In this document: positions 16,397 through 24,566 of the stretch, piece by piece | How positions within the stretch are numbered: position 1 is the stretch's first letter | Layout: each line of letters opens with the position of its first letter | Assembly: GCA_019359545.1 (NCBI GenBank) | Contig: JAHHHB010000026.1 | Location: forward strand, 1-64,000 | Direction of reading: 5' to 3' | Source of the DNA: Desmonostoc geniculatum HA4340-LM1 | GTDB taxonomy: Bacteria > Cyanobacteriota > Cyanobacteriia > Cyanobacteriales > Nostocaceae | Length of the DNA stretch: 64,000 bases | Made by a program: the position numbers and the translations under genes | The notes under the pieces: generated by a model | What the model saw: only the letters and a program-made list of their open reading frames with translations | Database searches by the model: none | What the model was told of the DNA's origin: nothing

Positions 16397-16576
16397 CTAG
16401 GACAGTATTGTTTTGAAGCCAAGGGAAATGGCAGGTGGCGACCAAGTATAAAAGCGCAGAGTCACGGGATGCTTTCTTTGCTGGTGCTGTTCTAGCAACC
16501 AGCGGTCAATTGCCATCTGCACATTGCCAGCCGCTTCTAGCAAAGGTATTAGTCGCCAAACCTGCTTCTTAGACAT
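16397..16576 (-). pseudogene. 5' fragment of a lipoate-protein ligase family gene
   Basis: Reading the minus strand from the ATG at 16576 gives 59 residues including QVWRLIPLLEAAGNVQMAID, RWLLEQHQQRKHPVTLRFYT and WSPPAISLGF. This matches the N-terminus of the cyanobacterial LplA-like ligase family (about 240 residues). The match then ends, a stop appears, and the next 80 bases lead into the VapB gene. The remainder, with the catalytic Lys region, is absent, so this is a truncated remnant. Confidence 0.72.
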
Positions 16577-16635
16577 CCAATGCAGCAGAACTCAAATCTA
16601 AAATCCAAAATCCAAAATCTAAAATCTAAAATTCC

Positions 16636-17115
16636 TTAAGCTGCGCCAAATTCAGATTGTAAAGCATCATCGTTGTTATCAGCGATCGTTGCCACAATGG
16701 TGATTAGCCTGGAGACTTCGCCGGGAGACAACTCTGCTAAGGTGCGTGTGGATATCACAACCACCCGATTTTCAATAATACCGAAACGCGCTTCAAAAGT
16801 GCTAGAGCAGTTTAACTCCAAAAGATACCGCATTAACTTAGGTTCATTTTTCGCAGGTAAATCTAGCACCCCAGACCAAACCGTTATGGTGTCTTCATCG
16901 CTTGTTCCACTGAGTTGGACAAATACTTCTACACTCCCGTACTTAAATTTCCACAGATGACCGCCCTCTGGCGTGTGGCTAACCATTGCACTGTCATCTT
17001 GTTCTAGGCTGTCGATGACATTTTCAATTACCTCCACATGGTTAATGCCCGTTGTCTCGGCGATTAACTCATTGATGGCTTCGTCACTAGTTAGAGTTTC
17101 TTGGTAGCTTGTCAT
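16636..17115 (-). CDS. YbjN domain-containing protein
   Basis: 159 residues, acidic, no signal or membrane segment. The fold pattern (WKFKYGSVEVFVQLSG, ITVWSGVLDLPA, KLMRYLLELNCSSTFEARFG, ENRVVVISTRTLAELSPGEV) is the YbjN/type-III-chaperone-like domain common in cyanobacteria. These are presumed chaperones or regulators, but substrates are unknown. An STRR-like stretch of TCTAAAATCCAAAATC repeats (16595-16630) lies just after its stop. Confidence 0.85.
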   Translation of the reverse strand: MTSYQETLTSDEAINELIAETTGINHVEVIENVIDSLEQDDSAMVSHTPEGGHLWKFKYGSVEVFVQLSGTSDEDTITVWSGVLDLPAKNEPKLMRYLLELNCSSTFEARFGIIENRVVVISTRTLAELSPGEVSRLITIVATIADNNDDALQSEFGAA

Positions 17116-17363
17116 ACAGATTTTTTTCTCAATATACTCGCTGTTTTATCTACACATACTTTATAGCTTGTTGTCACGGTTAGTTTGAGCTTCCTGAGGT
17201 GATAGTCTTGTCATCAGTCATACCAAATCAGGTGCTTATAAATAAGTACAGTCAAAAATATTACTTCAATCTCCTGTCTGTGATTACACTTAAATTTAAG
17301 GAATGGTGTACCACATTTAAAGTCTAACGCCGAAAAGTATGTGCAAAGTTTGTTTTTCAAACC

Positions 17364-17990
17364 ATGCAAAATAGCGATGTCCGTCAGTTAGATATTAACC
17401 CAAATCACTGGTATGTAGTTGCACGTATAGGACTAGTATTTGATTTTTGAAATATTACGTAGGGTGCGTTACGCTCCGCTAACGCACCAAAAGCTTGAGA
17501 TGGTGCGTTACGGCTTACGCCTAACACACCCTACAAATACTTAGATTTTTTCAGAAATCAAATATGATTCCTATAGTAGTGAACTGATGAATAAGCCTGT
17601 GAGTGTGATATTTTGGAAACAAGCGATCGCACTTTACCGCGATACTCAAGGGCAAGTCCACGCCTTAGAAGACCGTTGCCCCCACCGCCAAGTTAAACTC
17701 AGTGATAAGCAAGTCGTTAATAATGAATTGGAATGTGCATATCACGGTTGGCGTTTCAATTCAGCAGGTGAATGTGCAGCAGTTCCTTATTTAGCAGCAA
17801 ATCAAAAACTCCCAAATTGTACAATTCGCCGTTACCCAGTTAAAGAACAAGACGGTTTTATCTGGCTATTTCCTGGAAATTTAGAACCATCTGTAGAACC
17901 TCTGGGTTTACCAGAGTGGGAACATTTGAATTATATTGCTACCGTTTCGGTTATTAATTGTAAAGCTCATTATTCCTATTTAATTAAACG
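17364..17990 (+). pseudogene. Rieske oxygenase gene, split by a MITE and truncated by an IS982 remnant
   Basis: An N-terminal piece from ATG 17364 (MQNSDVRQLDINPNHWYVVA) stops at the MITE. The frame resumes at 17576 with SSELMNKPVSVIFWKQ. Deleting the MITE and one TA duplicate joins the two exactly in frame as HWYVVARSSELMNKP. The body carries the Rieske 2Fe-2S ligands CPH (RCPHRQVKLS) and CAYHGWRF, as in pheophorbide-a-oxygenase or choline-monooxygenase-like enzymes. The gene runs into the IS982 end at about 17987, so the catalytic iron domain is missing. A residual ORF (17587-18069) is open but fuses into IS sequence. Confidence 0.85.
17428..17573. mobile_element. TA-flanked 146-bp MITE inserted in the Rieske gene
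   Basis: Ends are TAGGACTAGTATTTGATTTT on the left and, inverted, TAGGAATCATATTTGATTTC on the right. TA lies on both sides (17426-17427 and 17574-17575). The interior is a hairpin of GTAGGGTGCGTTACG...CGTAACGCACC type. Two relatives occur at 37144-37291 and, truncated, at 31490. TA duplication and these ends suggest an IS630/Tc1-mariner-like transposase supplied elsewhere. The restored Rieske frame fixes the boundaries. Confidence 0.85.
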
Positions 17991-18646
17991 TGAGTTCGAT
18001 GGAACTAAAAAATGGCAGGAGGTAGAGCAGGCAAATCTTTTGGGTAAATATCAATCGACGGTTTTTTAGGCAAATAGGTGTAAGCAGCTAAACCAGCCAT
18101 CAAGTTAACCAAAAAGTTAAATGGACTACGATGACGGGAGTGTTCAATTTGACATATATTTTTGAGATGGTCATTGACCGACTCAATTACAGCGCGTTTG
18201 CGTAACAGAATCTTATCAATCAGTTTGACCAAGCGATTTTTCATTTTCTTCTTAGATTTTGTAACTAACTGCAAACCTCGCTCGTATAACTCCTCAAATA
18301 ATTTTTGAGAGATATATCCTCTGTCACCAAATAGTTTACCAATTAAGTCTTTAGTCATATCTGGGACTGGTTTTCGGTCATCTACGTTTGCTGGGGTTAA
18401 CGAAAATGCTAGTAATTCTCCGCAATCGTTAATAATCAAATGAAGTTTAAAGCCAAAGTGCCAACCCACAGAATTTTTTCCCCATTTCACCAATCCTTTA
18501 AATACCTTGTGAGAATGTGCCCTACAGTTGTGACAAACATTAATTGGGGGCGAAGCCCGCCGCAGGCATCGCCTTTTTGTATGCCCAGTTGAGCAAATTC
18601 ATACATAGCAAGCTTTTTGTGCTTTCCTATCCGTCGAACTCACGTT
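17987..18646 (-). mobile_element. Internally deleted IS982-family insertion sequence
   Basis: Inverted ends AACGTGAGTTCGATGGA (17987-18003) and its complement with one mismatch (18630-18646) enclose about 660 bp, shorter than a complete IS982 element of about 1 kb. The transposase C-terminal half is readable on the minus strand (18005 to about 18540): VCHNCRAHSHKVF, GWHFGFKLHLIINDCGELL, GDRGYISQKL, IEHSRHRSPFNFLVNL. The N-terminal half is replaced by a short GC-rich repeat (18547-18575). It separates a truncated Rieske gene from a truncated MazF gene, with no target duplication recognised. Confidence 0.82.
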
Positions 18647-18910
18647 AAAAAGCGACCAATACTCGTACTTTGGTTATATGGTGATGATGTTATAGCAGCA
18701 GCAGTTACATCCGCCAAGCCACGGTCACAAACTGATGTGTTCCTTAATGATTGGTCGGTCAGTGGTCTGCACGTACCTTCAACTGTGCGTTTATCTCGAC
18801 TTGACTGCTTGGAAAAGGCTTTATTACTGGCGAAAATTGGGCGGATTTCTGAAGGCGATGCAAAGCTGTTGAAAGTTGTATGGGATATGTGTATTAAACC
18901 TCAATTTTAA
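18636..18910 (+). pseudogene. MazF/PemK-type toxin lacking its N-terminus
   Basis: From the IS end onward the frame encodes KKRPILVLWLYGDDVIAAAV, SAKPRSQTDVFLNDW, LHVPSTVRLSRLDCLEKALL and KIGRISEGDAKLLKVVW, which fits the PemK/MazF-like toxin family. The ATG available at 18617 lies in IS982 DNA, and the usual N-terminal strand (of the type VVLVPFPFTDL) is missing. No antitoxin gene adjoins. It appears beheaded by the IS-linked rearrangement. Confidence 0.72.
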
Positions 18911-19023
18911 AAGTTGATTTAATTGCATTTTACTGAATTTCAATCAATGCGATCGCCCCCTGATTAACCACACGTCCAAAATGCTAGAATTGCCGTAGCA
19001 CAAATGCTTTCACAGGAGGCGAC

Positions 19024-19278
19024 GTGGAAAATATAGAAGTGCAAATTGACGAAAAAACCCTTGAGAAAGCACGCGCTTTGGCAAAGTCCCGCCATTGTGA
19101 CTTATCGGAATTGATTGCATATGCAATTGAACAACTACCAATGAGAGAACCGGCAAAGTACCCCTTATTGGGATTATTCGCTGACGATCCTGACTCAGTT
19201 GATGAGATGCTAGAAGAAGTAATGAAGGATCGGGCAGCACACCCACTAAATCAACGCTTTGGACAAAGTACTACTTGA
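19024..19278 (+). CDS. VapB-type antitoxin
   Basis: 84 residues from a GTG start, chosen because AGGAGG lies six bases upstream. The N-terminal segment (VQIDEKTLEKARALAKSRHC) looks like a ribbon-helix-helix antitoxin; the acidic middle (FADDPDSVDEMLEEVMKDR) should contact the toxin. It overlaps the following PIN gene by 20 bases. Confidence 0.82.
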   Translation: MENIEVQIDEKTLEKARALAKSRHCDLSELIAYAIEQLPMREPAKYPLLGLFADDPDSVDEMLEEVMKDRAAHPLNQRFGQSTT

Positions 19279-19678
19279 CACAGATATTCTTTCCGAGAGT
19301 CTCAAGCGTAGAGACCGACGTGTTGTATCTAGGGCTATTAATTATCTAGCGGTTTTTGGTCAGTATACTATCTGCACTATTACAGTCTTAGAGATTGTCA
19401 AAGGCTGGCATAAGCTTGGCCGAGAAGATAAAATTCAGCAGTTTTTTGATCAAATTGCCGTTGCTGAAGTGTTAACACTAGAACTCAGTGATGCTGAGTT
19501 GGCGGGACGCATTTATGCAGATTTGGAACGCACAGGACAACCAATAGGACTTGCTGATGCTATTATTGCTGCCATTGCAATCCAACAAAACTTAACTTTA
19601 GTCAGCGGCAATTTATCCCATTATCAGCGGATTCAAGCATTAGGTTACAACTTGAAGCTGGATAATTGGCGAATATAA
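19259..19678 (+). CDS. vapC: VapC PIN-domain toxin
   Basis: 139 residues. PIN acidic residues are visible in VLLDTDILSESL, TVLEIVKGWHKLG, GLADAIIAAIAIQQ and LVSGNLSHYQRI. It overlaps its antitoxin; the start is most likely the TTG at 19259. The pair is immediately downstream of the MazF remnant, so this stretch has accumulated toxin genes. The expected activity is site-specific RNA cleavage (tRNA or rRNA in characterised VapCs). Confidence 0.9.
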   Translation: MDKVLLDTDILSESLKRRDRRVVSRAINYLAVFGQYTICTITVLEIVKGWHKLGREDKIQQFFDQIAVAEVLTLELSDAELAGRIYADLERTGQPIGLADAIIAAIAIQQNLTLVSGNLSHYQRIQALGYNLKLDNWRI

Positions 19679-19743
19679 ATGCCCTTTTCGTGAGGACAGT
19701 GGAAAATAAAGATAAGTAAGAACCATTCTGGGCGCCATCCTCC

Positions 19744-20880
19744 ATGAGTTATTGCCTTAATCCCCGTTGTCCAAAGCCTGAAAATTCTGGTAATGTCAAT
19801 TTTTGCTTGACTTGCGGTTCTAAGTTACTTCTCAAAGAGCGATACCGTGCTATTAAACCAATAGGTCAAGGTGGTTTTGGCAGAACTTTTTTAGCTGTGG
19901 ATGAAGATAAACCATCAAAACCTCGCTGTGTAATTAAGCAATTTTATCCCCAAGCCCAAGGCACTAATACTGTGCAAAAAGCGGTGGAGTTATTCAACCA
20001 AGAAGCGGTACAGTTAGACGAATTGGGTAAGCATCCGCAAATTCCAGAACTATTAGCATATTTTACCCAAGAAGATCGCCAATATCTTGTCCAAGAATTT
20101 ATTGATGGGCAAAATCTAGCTCAGGAACTAGCACATAAAGGTGCTTTTAGTGAAGCACAAATCTGGCAATTACTCAACGATTTATTACCAGTGTTGCAAT
20201 TTTTTCACGCTAGACAAGTGATTCACCGCGATATTAAGCCAGAAAATATTATTTTACGTAGCGCTGATGGCAAATTAGTTTTAGTTGATTTTGGTGCTTC
20301 TAAATCTGCTACCGGCACCGCTTTAAATCGAACAGGTACTAGTATTGGTAGTCCCGAATATGTCGCCCCCGAACAAATGCGAGGTAGGGCTGTTTTCGCC
20401 AGCGATATTTATAGTTTGGGTGCTACTTGTATTAATTTATTAACCAGGCGATCGCCATTCGATTCCTATGATACAAATAACGATACTTGGATTTGGCATA
20501 AATACTTGAAAACTCCTGTTAGTAATGCATTAAGTCGCATTCTAAACAAGATGTTAGAAAGTATTCCAATGCGGCGTTATCAAACAGTAGATGCCGTTTT
20601 AAAAGACTTAAATCAACACTCACAACCAGCTACACCAGCCAACAAGGCAAAGCCTCTTACTCAACCCGTACCTAATTCTACACCTCCCGTGGTCACCCAA
20701 TCTCCTAGTCAAATAGATCTAGAATTAGAGGAAATGAAAACCCAATTCCTTGTTGGTGGTAAACCCCAACAAAATAAAATCCAACCACCAAATTCAACAC
20801 CTCAACCTTCTAATAAAAGTCAAATAGATCGAGAATTAGAAGAACTCAAGGCTAAATATCTTGGCAATAACAATCCGTAG
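19744..20880 (+). CDS. Serine/threonine protein kinase with N-terminal zinc ribbon
   Basis: 378 residues. A zinc-ribbon-like start (CLNPRCPKPENSG, CLTCGSKLL) is followed by a PknB-like kinase domain (about 30-290). It has a Gly loop GQGGFGRTF, Lys in CVIKQFYP, catalytic HRDIKPENI, DFGASK and APEQMRG. The tail is Pro/Gln-rich with two related short repeats (SQIDLELEEMKTQF and SQIDRELEELKAKY). No transmembrane segment is visible. This cytoplasmic type is abundant in filamentous cyanobacteria; its targets are unknown. Confidence 0.93.
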   Translation: MSYCLNPRCPKPENSGNVNFCLTCGSKLLLKERYRAIKPIGQGGFGRTFLAVDEDKPSKPRCVIKQFYPQAQGTNTVQKAVELFNQEAVQLDELGKHPQIPELLAYFTQEDRQYLVQEFIDGQNLAQELAHKGAFSEAQIWQLLNDLLPVLQFFHARQVIHRDIKPENIILRSADGKLVLVDFGASKSATGTALNRTGTSIGSPEYVAPEQMRGRAVFASDIYSLGATCINLLTRRSPFDSYDTNNDTWIWHKYLKTPVSNALSRILNKMLESIPMRRYQTVDAVLKDLNQHSQPATPANKAKPLTQPVPNSTPPVVTQSPSQIDLELEEMKTQFLVGGKPQQNKIQPPNSTPQPSNKSQIDRELEELKAKYLGNNNP

Positions 20881-21007
20881 TGACTGGAGATTGGGTGGTA
20901 AATTAATATGGGAATCTGATTTTCTCCGTGAAACAATACATCATATCAACTCCGTAAAATATTTATCAGACATCCTCTTAAAAACTCTCCGCGCCTCTGC
21001 GTGATAA

Positions 21008-22417
21008 TTAATCTCTTCTCGGCTTACGAACTACACCTTGCCAACGAATAGTTTGCTTAGCAGAACGTTCTCCCAAAGAACGAATTGCTATCACTTCAAT
21101 CTCAACATTCACACCAGGACGTAAAGCTTCATTAGGAATTTTCAGCTTACCCAAAGCTAGAGTAAAACGGTTGTAGTCACGAGTCACAAATTCATCAGGA
21201 ATATCCCCTTCGTATTCAGTTTTATAGCCAGAAAAACCGTGCAAGCTATCTTGGGCGCGGAATTTGACGCGAAACTGAGTATTAATGGCATCAGATTTTG
21301 CTGCCAAATCGACTATTTTTAAATTCAGGTTTTGTCCGGCATCGGCAAACTCAGCCACAGCTAACCGAGTAACATCTTTTTTAGGAATGGCATGGTTAAC
21401 AGTATAAGTTGTCAAGTTCGCTTCACTTTTGCTGCTACCATCAACCCATAAATCCTCAGAAAAACTAACTTCTACTTCTTTACTGTCAGTTAAATTTACT
21501 GTTACCACTTCATTAGCAAAGCTAGTGATGGGTTGTCTTTCTTGCCAAGCGATTTGAAAAGCTTCTTCTAAACGCTGTTCAAACTCTCGATAATTATCGG
21601 CGATCGCGGAACCAGGCGCAAGTAGAGAAACTGCACCTGGGCGAACATTCCATTTGTTTTTCGACAGGTTCAATGGTTTATTTCCCAGTTCCGAAATTGC
21701 TAACTTCACAGTCGGGTTATCATCAGCCAAAGCTTCCTTGCTATTAACAATACTCAAAGTTCCTAAGCTTCCGTTCCTACCATCCCTACCATCGCTACCA
21801 TCTCGCCCATCACTACCGTCACTGCATCGATAAACTTTGTTAGTACATTTGTAATTCGGAGTACCGGGAGTTCCTTCGCAAGTTTGCACTTCCCATTTCC
21901 GTCGGCGACATTTACAACCAGTCGTACCACTCCCACCTCTACCGCCGCGTCCGCCTTCGCCGCCACTTGCGCGGACAAAAATGTTTCGTAAGTCTGTCAA
22001 ATTATTGTAGTAAACTGTTATCGAACCACCATTACCCCCATCTCCTCCTCTACCGCCATTACCGCCACTACCGCCATCTGGTGCATTGATATCGTAGCTG
22101 ACATTATCAGGTTGATTTCTACAGTTAGGTCGATAACCACGTTCTCCATCTTCCCCATCTTCTCCATCTGTTCCAGACAATTCAAGATTCACTGGTGAAC
22201 CATCGACAAAAACATTCTGATTCTCACCACTAGAACCATCTCTACCCGAACGCCCACTGCTTCCTGTGCGTCCATCTGTGCCATAATTTCTGGCTAGTTT
22301 ATAGTATTCGTCAGAGGCAAAAGCTGGACATAAAAGTGAATCAGAGGCAGGTAAAAAGTTAGTAAATAAGCAAAATGTCAAAAGAAGTGGCAGCTTATTT
22401 CTAAAACCTTTGTCCAT
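21008..22417 (-). CDS. Secreted collagen-like Gly-rich protein
   Basis: 469 residues with an N-terminal signal peptide (LLLTFCLFTNFLPASDSLLC). Residues ~45-215 hold collagen-like Gly-X-Y runs rich in Asp, Arg and Ser (GTDGEDGEDGERG, GGNGGRGGDGGNGG, GSDGRDGSDGRDGRNG), interrupted by a Cys cluster (TTGCKCRRRKWEVQTC). The C-terminal half is a beta-rich domain of unknown family (FANEVVTVNLTDSKEVEVSF). The protein is probably exported to the envelope or extracellular matrix. Its monocistronic position gives no functional clue. Confidence 0.78.
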   Translation of the reverse strand: MDKGFRNKLPLLLTFCLFTNFLPASDSLLCPAFASDEYYKLARNYGTDGRTGSSGRSGRDGSSGENQNVFVDGSPVNLELSGTDGEDGEDGERGYRPNCRNQPDNVSYDINAPDGGSGGNGGRGGDGGNGGSITVYYNNLTDLRNIFVRASGGEGGRGGRGGSGTTGCKCRRRKWEVQTCEGTPGTPNYKCTNKVYRCSDGSDGRDGSDGRDGRNGSLGTLSIVNSKEALADDNPTVKLAISELGNKPLNLSKNKWNVRPGAVSLLAPGSAIADNYREFEQRLEEAFQIAWQERQPITSFANEVVTVNLTDSKEVEVSFSEDLWVDGSSKSEANLTTYTVNHAIPKKDVTRLAVAEFADAGQNLNLKIVDLAAKSDAINTQFRVKFRAQDSLHGFSGYKTEYEGDIPDEFVTRDYNRFTLALGKLKIPNEALRPGVNVEIEVIAIRSLGERSAKQTIRWQGVVRKPRRD

Positions 22418-22826
22418 CTGGTTACACCTAAAACCTCATTTTAATTAAGTGTATCTTGTTTTTAATCATGGTATAGATTCACCAAAATAGATTATTTTAG
22501 GTTTTGATTAATTATTCTTTGATGGTAAATGGAGACTACACTATTGGGTTAAAACACTGTTATATCCCCTAATGGTAGACGGGAATGTTTAGTGTTGTAT
22601 CCAACACAGTTACCAAAACTGCAACGGTCATCAAATCCCAAGCTGCTCAAGATTATTCTAGATCAAGAGTGCTGAGTTCCAAGTGCTGTTGGCAGTAGCG
22701 GGGCGTTTAGCCGATGCAGAGTAGGGTTAAAAGACCACCTGCAACGGGATTTGCTCATACCTGCGTACATCAATACTGAGTAAATTGGTTCACTCAGGAC
22801 TCAGCACTCAGCACTGATTAAGGTAA
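22418..22826. other. Intergenic spacer with decayed sequence
   Basis: It separates the collagen-like gene from the YfbK fragment. It holds only an STRR-like GACTCAGCACTCAGCACTG motif near 22797 and a GC-rich patch near 22690. If a full-length YfbK gene once existed, its vWA domain should have been here; I find no recognisable vWA coding sequence. Confidence 0.45.
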
Positions 22827-23288
22827 GTGGAAACTTCAAATGTTAGCAATCCTAGCTCGTCTAAAGAGACAAAGCTTCCACATATCCAACCAGGTTTTGA
22901 GCTAATACACAAATTTAGTGTGAGGATTGAGGTAGACCCTTTGCGGTATCAGCGTTCCGGCGAAACTGCTCCGGATGCTGTCGGCAATGAATTGATGCTC
23001 TTAAAACTGCGCTATAAATTGCCCCAGGATAGCACCAGTCAACTAATTACCCAAACCATCCAAGATGATGATTTGAGATCTGACCGGATACCCTCCACAA
23101 ACCTGAGATTTGCTGCTGCGGTAGCTACCTTTGGAATGGTGCTGCGTGACTCTGAGTATAAGGGAAATGCTGATTATGATTTGGTGATGAGATTGGCAAC
23201 CGAAGGCAAGGGGGAAGATCCAGAAGGGTATCGGGGTGAGTTTATTCGCCTGGTGGAGCAATCTAGGGGGTTGATTACCAGGAAATGA
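22827..23288 (+). pseudogene. C-terminal fragment of a YfbK-type vWA protein
   Basis: The 153-residue ORF (GTG start) matches the C-terminal DUF3520 domain that follows the vWA domain in YfbK-like lipoproteins: ELMLLKLRYKLPQDSTSQLI, TNLRFAAAVATFGMVLRDSE, YKGNADYDLVMRLA and DPEGYRGEFIRLVEQS. The family is usually 400-700 residues with signal and vWA parts, absent here. The start is weak and the N-terminal 25 residues are low-complexity, so I regard it as a remnant; a small expressed protein cannot be excluded. Confidence 0.7.
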
Positions 23289-23806
23289 TTTGAATTGCTT
23301 TTACAACATTTTTAAGGTATGGGACTTAGGCAAAAATGATGTGAAAGCTTTGATTTCTCGTAGGGGCAATTCATGAATTGCCCCTACATTTCGTACTGGA
23401 TGGGTAAGTCTTAGAATTTTTCACTATCAAGTATAACTCAAGCCTTGTTTTGGTTATTGGAACTAAACTTTAATGACTTTTCTTAGAGCAGTTTTCACGT
23501 ATTTGAACCACATCTGTCGTCAGGGCACACCAATGAGCAATGCTGTGCCCCTACCACGTGGTCTATTTACCTGAAAATAGCTGTAATTAAGTTGAATTGA
23601 ATAGGCAAAATGCTTAATAAGAAAGAATTCAGTAGTCAGGAGTCAGAATTCAGAATGCAATTCTGTTCGATTAGTGAATGAATAGACGGGTTTAAGTCCG
23701 CCACTAAAATTTCGATTTGGTGGTCTAGCCTGTATGGATGAATCACCCATTTCAAATAAATCAAACACTTGGTGTATAAAAATTACGAATTACGAATTAC
23801 GAATTA
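23289..23806. repeat. Intergenic region with a degenerate MITE and palindromes
   Basis: A MITE-like element lies at 23321-23413: GGGACTTAGGCAAAA at the left, GGGTAAGTCTT at the right, and the core palindrome GGGGCAATTCATGAATTGCC. Its better-preserved sister is at 37657-37747. A second palindrome half (GCAATGCTGTGCCCCTACC) is at 23538-23556. GAATTACGAATTACGAATTA repeats (23784-23806) abut the Uma2 stop codon. No gene is seen. Confidence 0.65.
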
Positions 23807-24430
23807 CTAACTAACCAAACCAGCTTCAAAAATCTGGTTTGGGGTGAGATTCAATTCGGGAAAAGTTTGGGAGATAATGCGATCGCTATCTCGAAACTTA
23901 CTGAGCTGATATTCTCCATCCACTAAGTTACAAACTAAAATTGTCGGTTGTTTGGGATTACCGATAAAATTGCGTCCACCCAACGCCGCATAATCAACAA
24001 TCCAGTATTCGGGGATACCCATCTCTTCATAATCAGCATATTTCAAGTGGTAATCGTCCCGCCAGTTAGTTGATACAATTTCAATCACCAAAGGTATTGA
24101 TGCAGCTAAACTGACAATAGATTCTTTTTTCCATAATCGTTCATTTGCCAGATTTGCACGATTTAGCAGCAACACATCAGGAAAATAACCAGAATCTTTT
24201 TCCAGAGGTCTAACTATGGCTTGGTTTGGGACAATGTAGGGGAGTCCGAGACGTTTGATTTCAAAAGGAATTTCAATACCTAAAAACCCTTTAACTTCTT
24301 CATGTTCCCCCACTGGTTGTGCCATCTCAACAATGTCTCCGTTATGTAGTTCGTAGCGTACCCCAGTATTTTCGGGTAGCCAATCGATGAATTCCTCAAA
24401 GGTTACTAGCTTGGGTATGGCTTGAGTCAT
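23807..24430 (-). CDS. Uma2 family endonuclease-like protein (DUF820)
   Basis: 207 residues of the Uma2/DUF820 family, a PD-(D/E)XK-fold group greatly expanded in cyanobacteria. Visible features are FEEFIDWLPENTGVRYELHN, the putative catalytic Asp in GYFPDVLLLNRA, PLVIEIVSTNWRDDY with its Glu, and the Tyr-rich KYADYEEMGIPEYWIVDY. Biological role and substrate are unknown. No partner gene is evident. Confidence 0.9.
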   Translation of the reverse strand: MTQAIPKLVTFEEFIDWLPENTGVRYELHNGDIVEMAQPVGEHEEVKGFLGIEIPFEIKRLGLPYIVPNQAIVRPLEKDSGYFPDVLLLNRANLANERLWKKESIVSLAASIPLVIEIVSTNWRDDYHLKYADYEEMGIPEYWIVDYAALGGRNFIGNPKQPTILVCNLVDGEYQLSKFRDSDRIISQTFPELNLTPNQIFEAGLVS

Positions 24431-24566
24431 AGCTGATGGAGAATTACTGAATCATAGAAATATTATCTCGAATCTAGGGGAATGCGGACTTCATCAATAT
24501 TGAGAAAAGAACAGCCTGAACTATCTGAACAGCGTCAATTAGTTGAAGCTGAAGGTTACTGTAAAA

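Noticed and set aside
18617-18910. Intact 97-residue toxin gene starting at ATG 18617
   Set aside because: The first codons are IS982 terminal sequence and the family N-terminus is missing, so it is called a truncated remnant.
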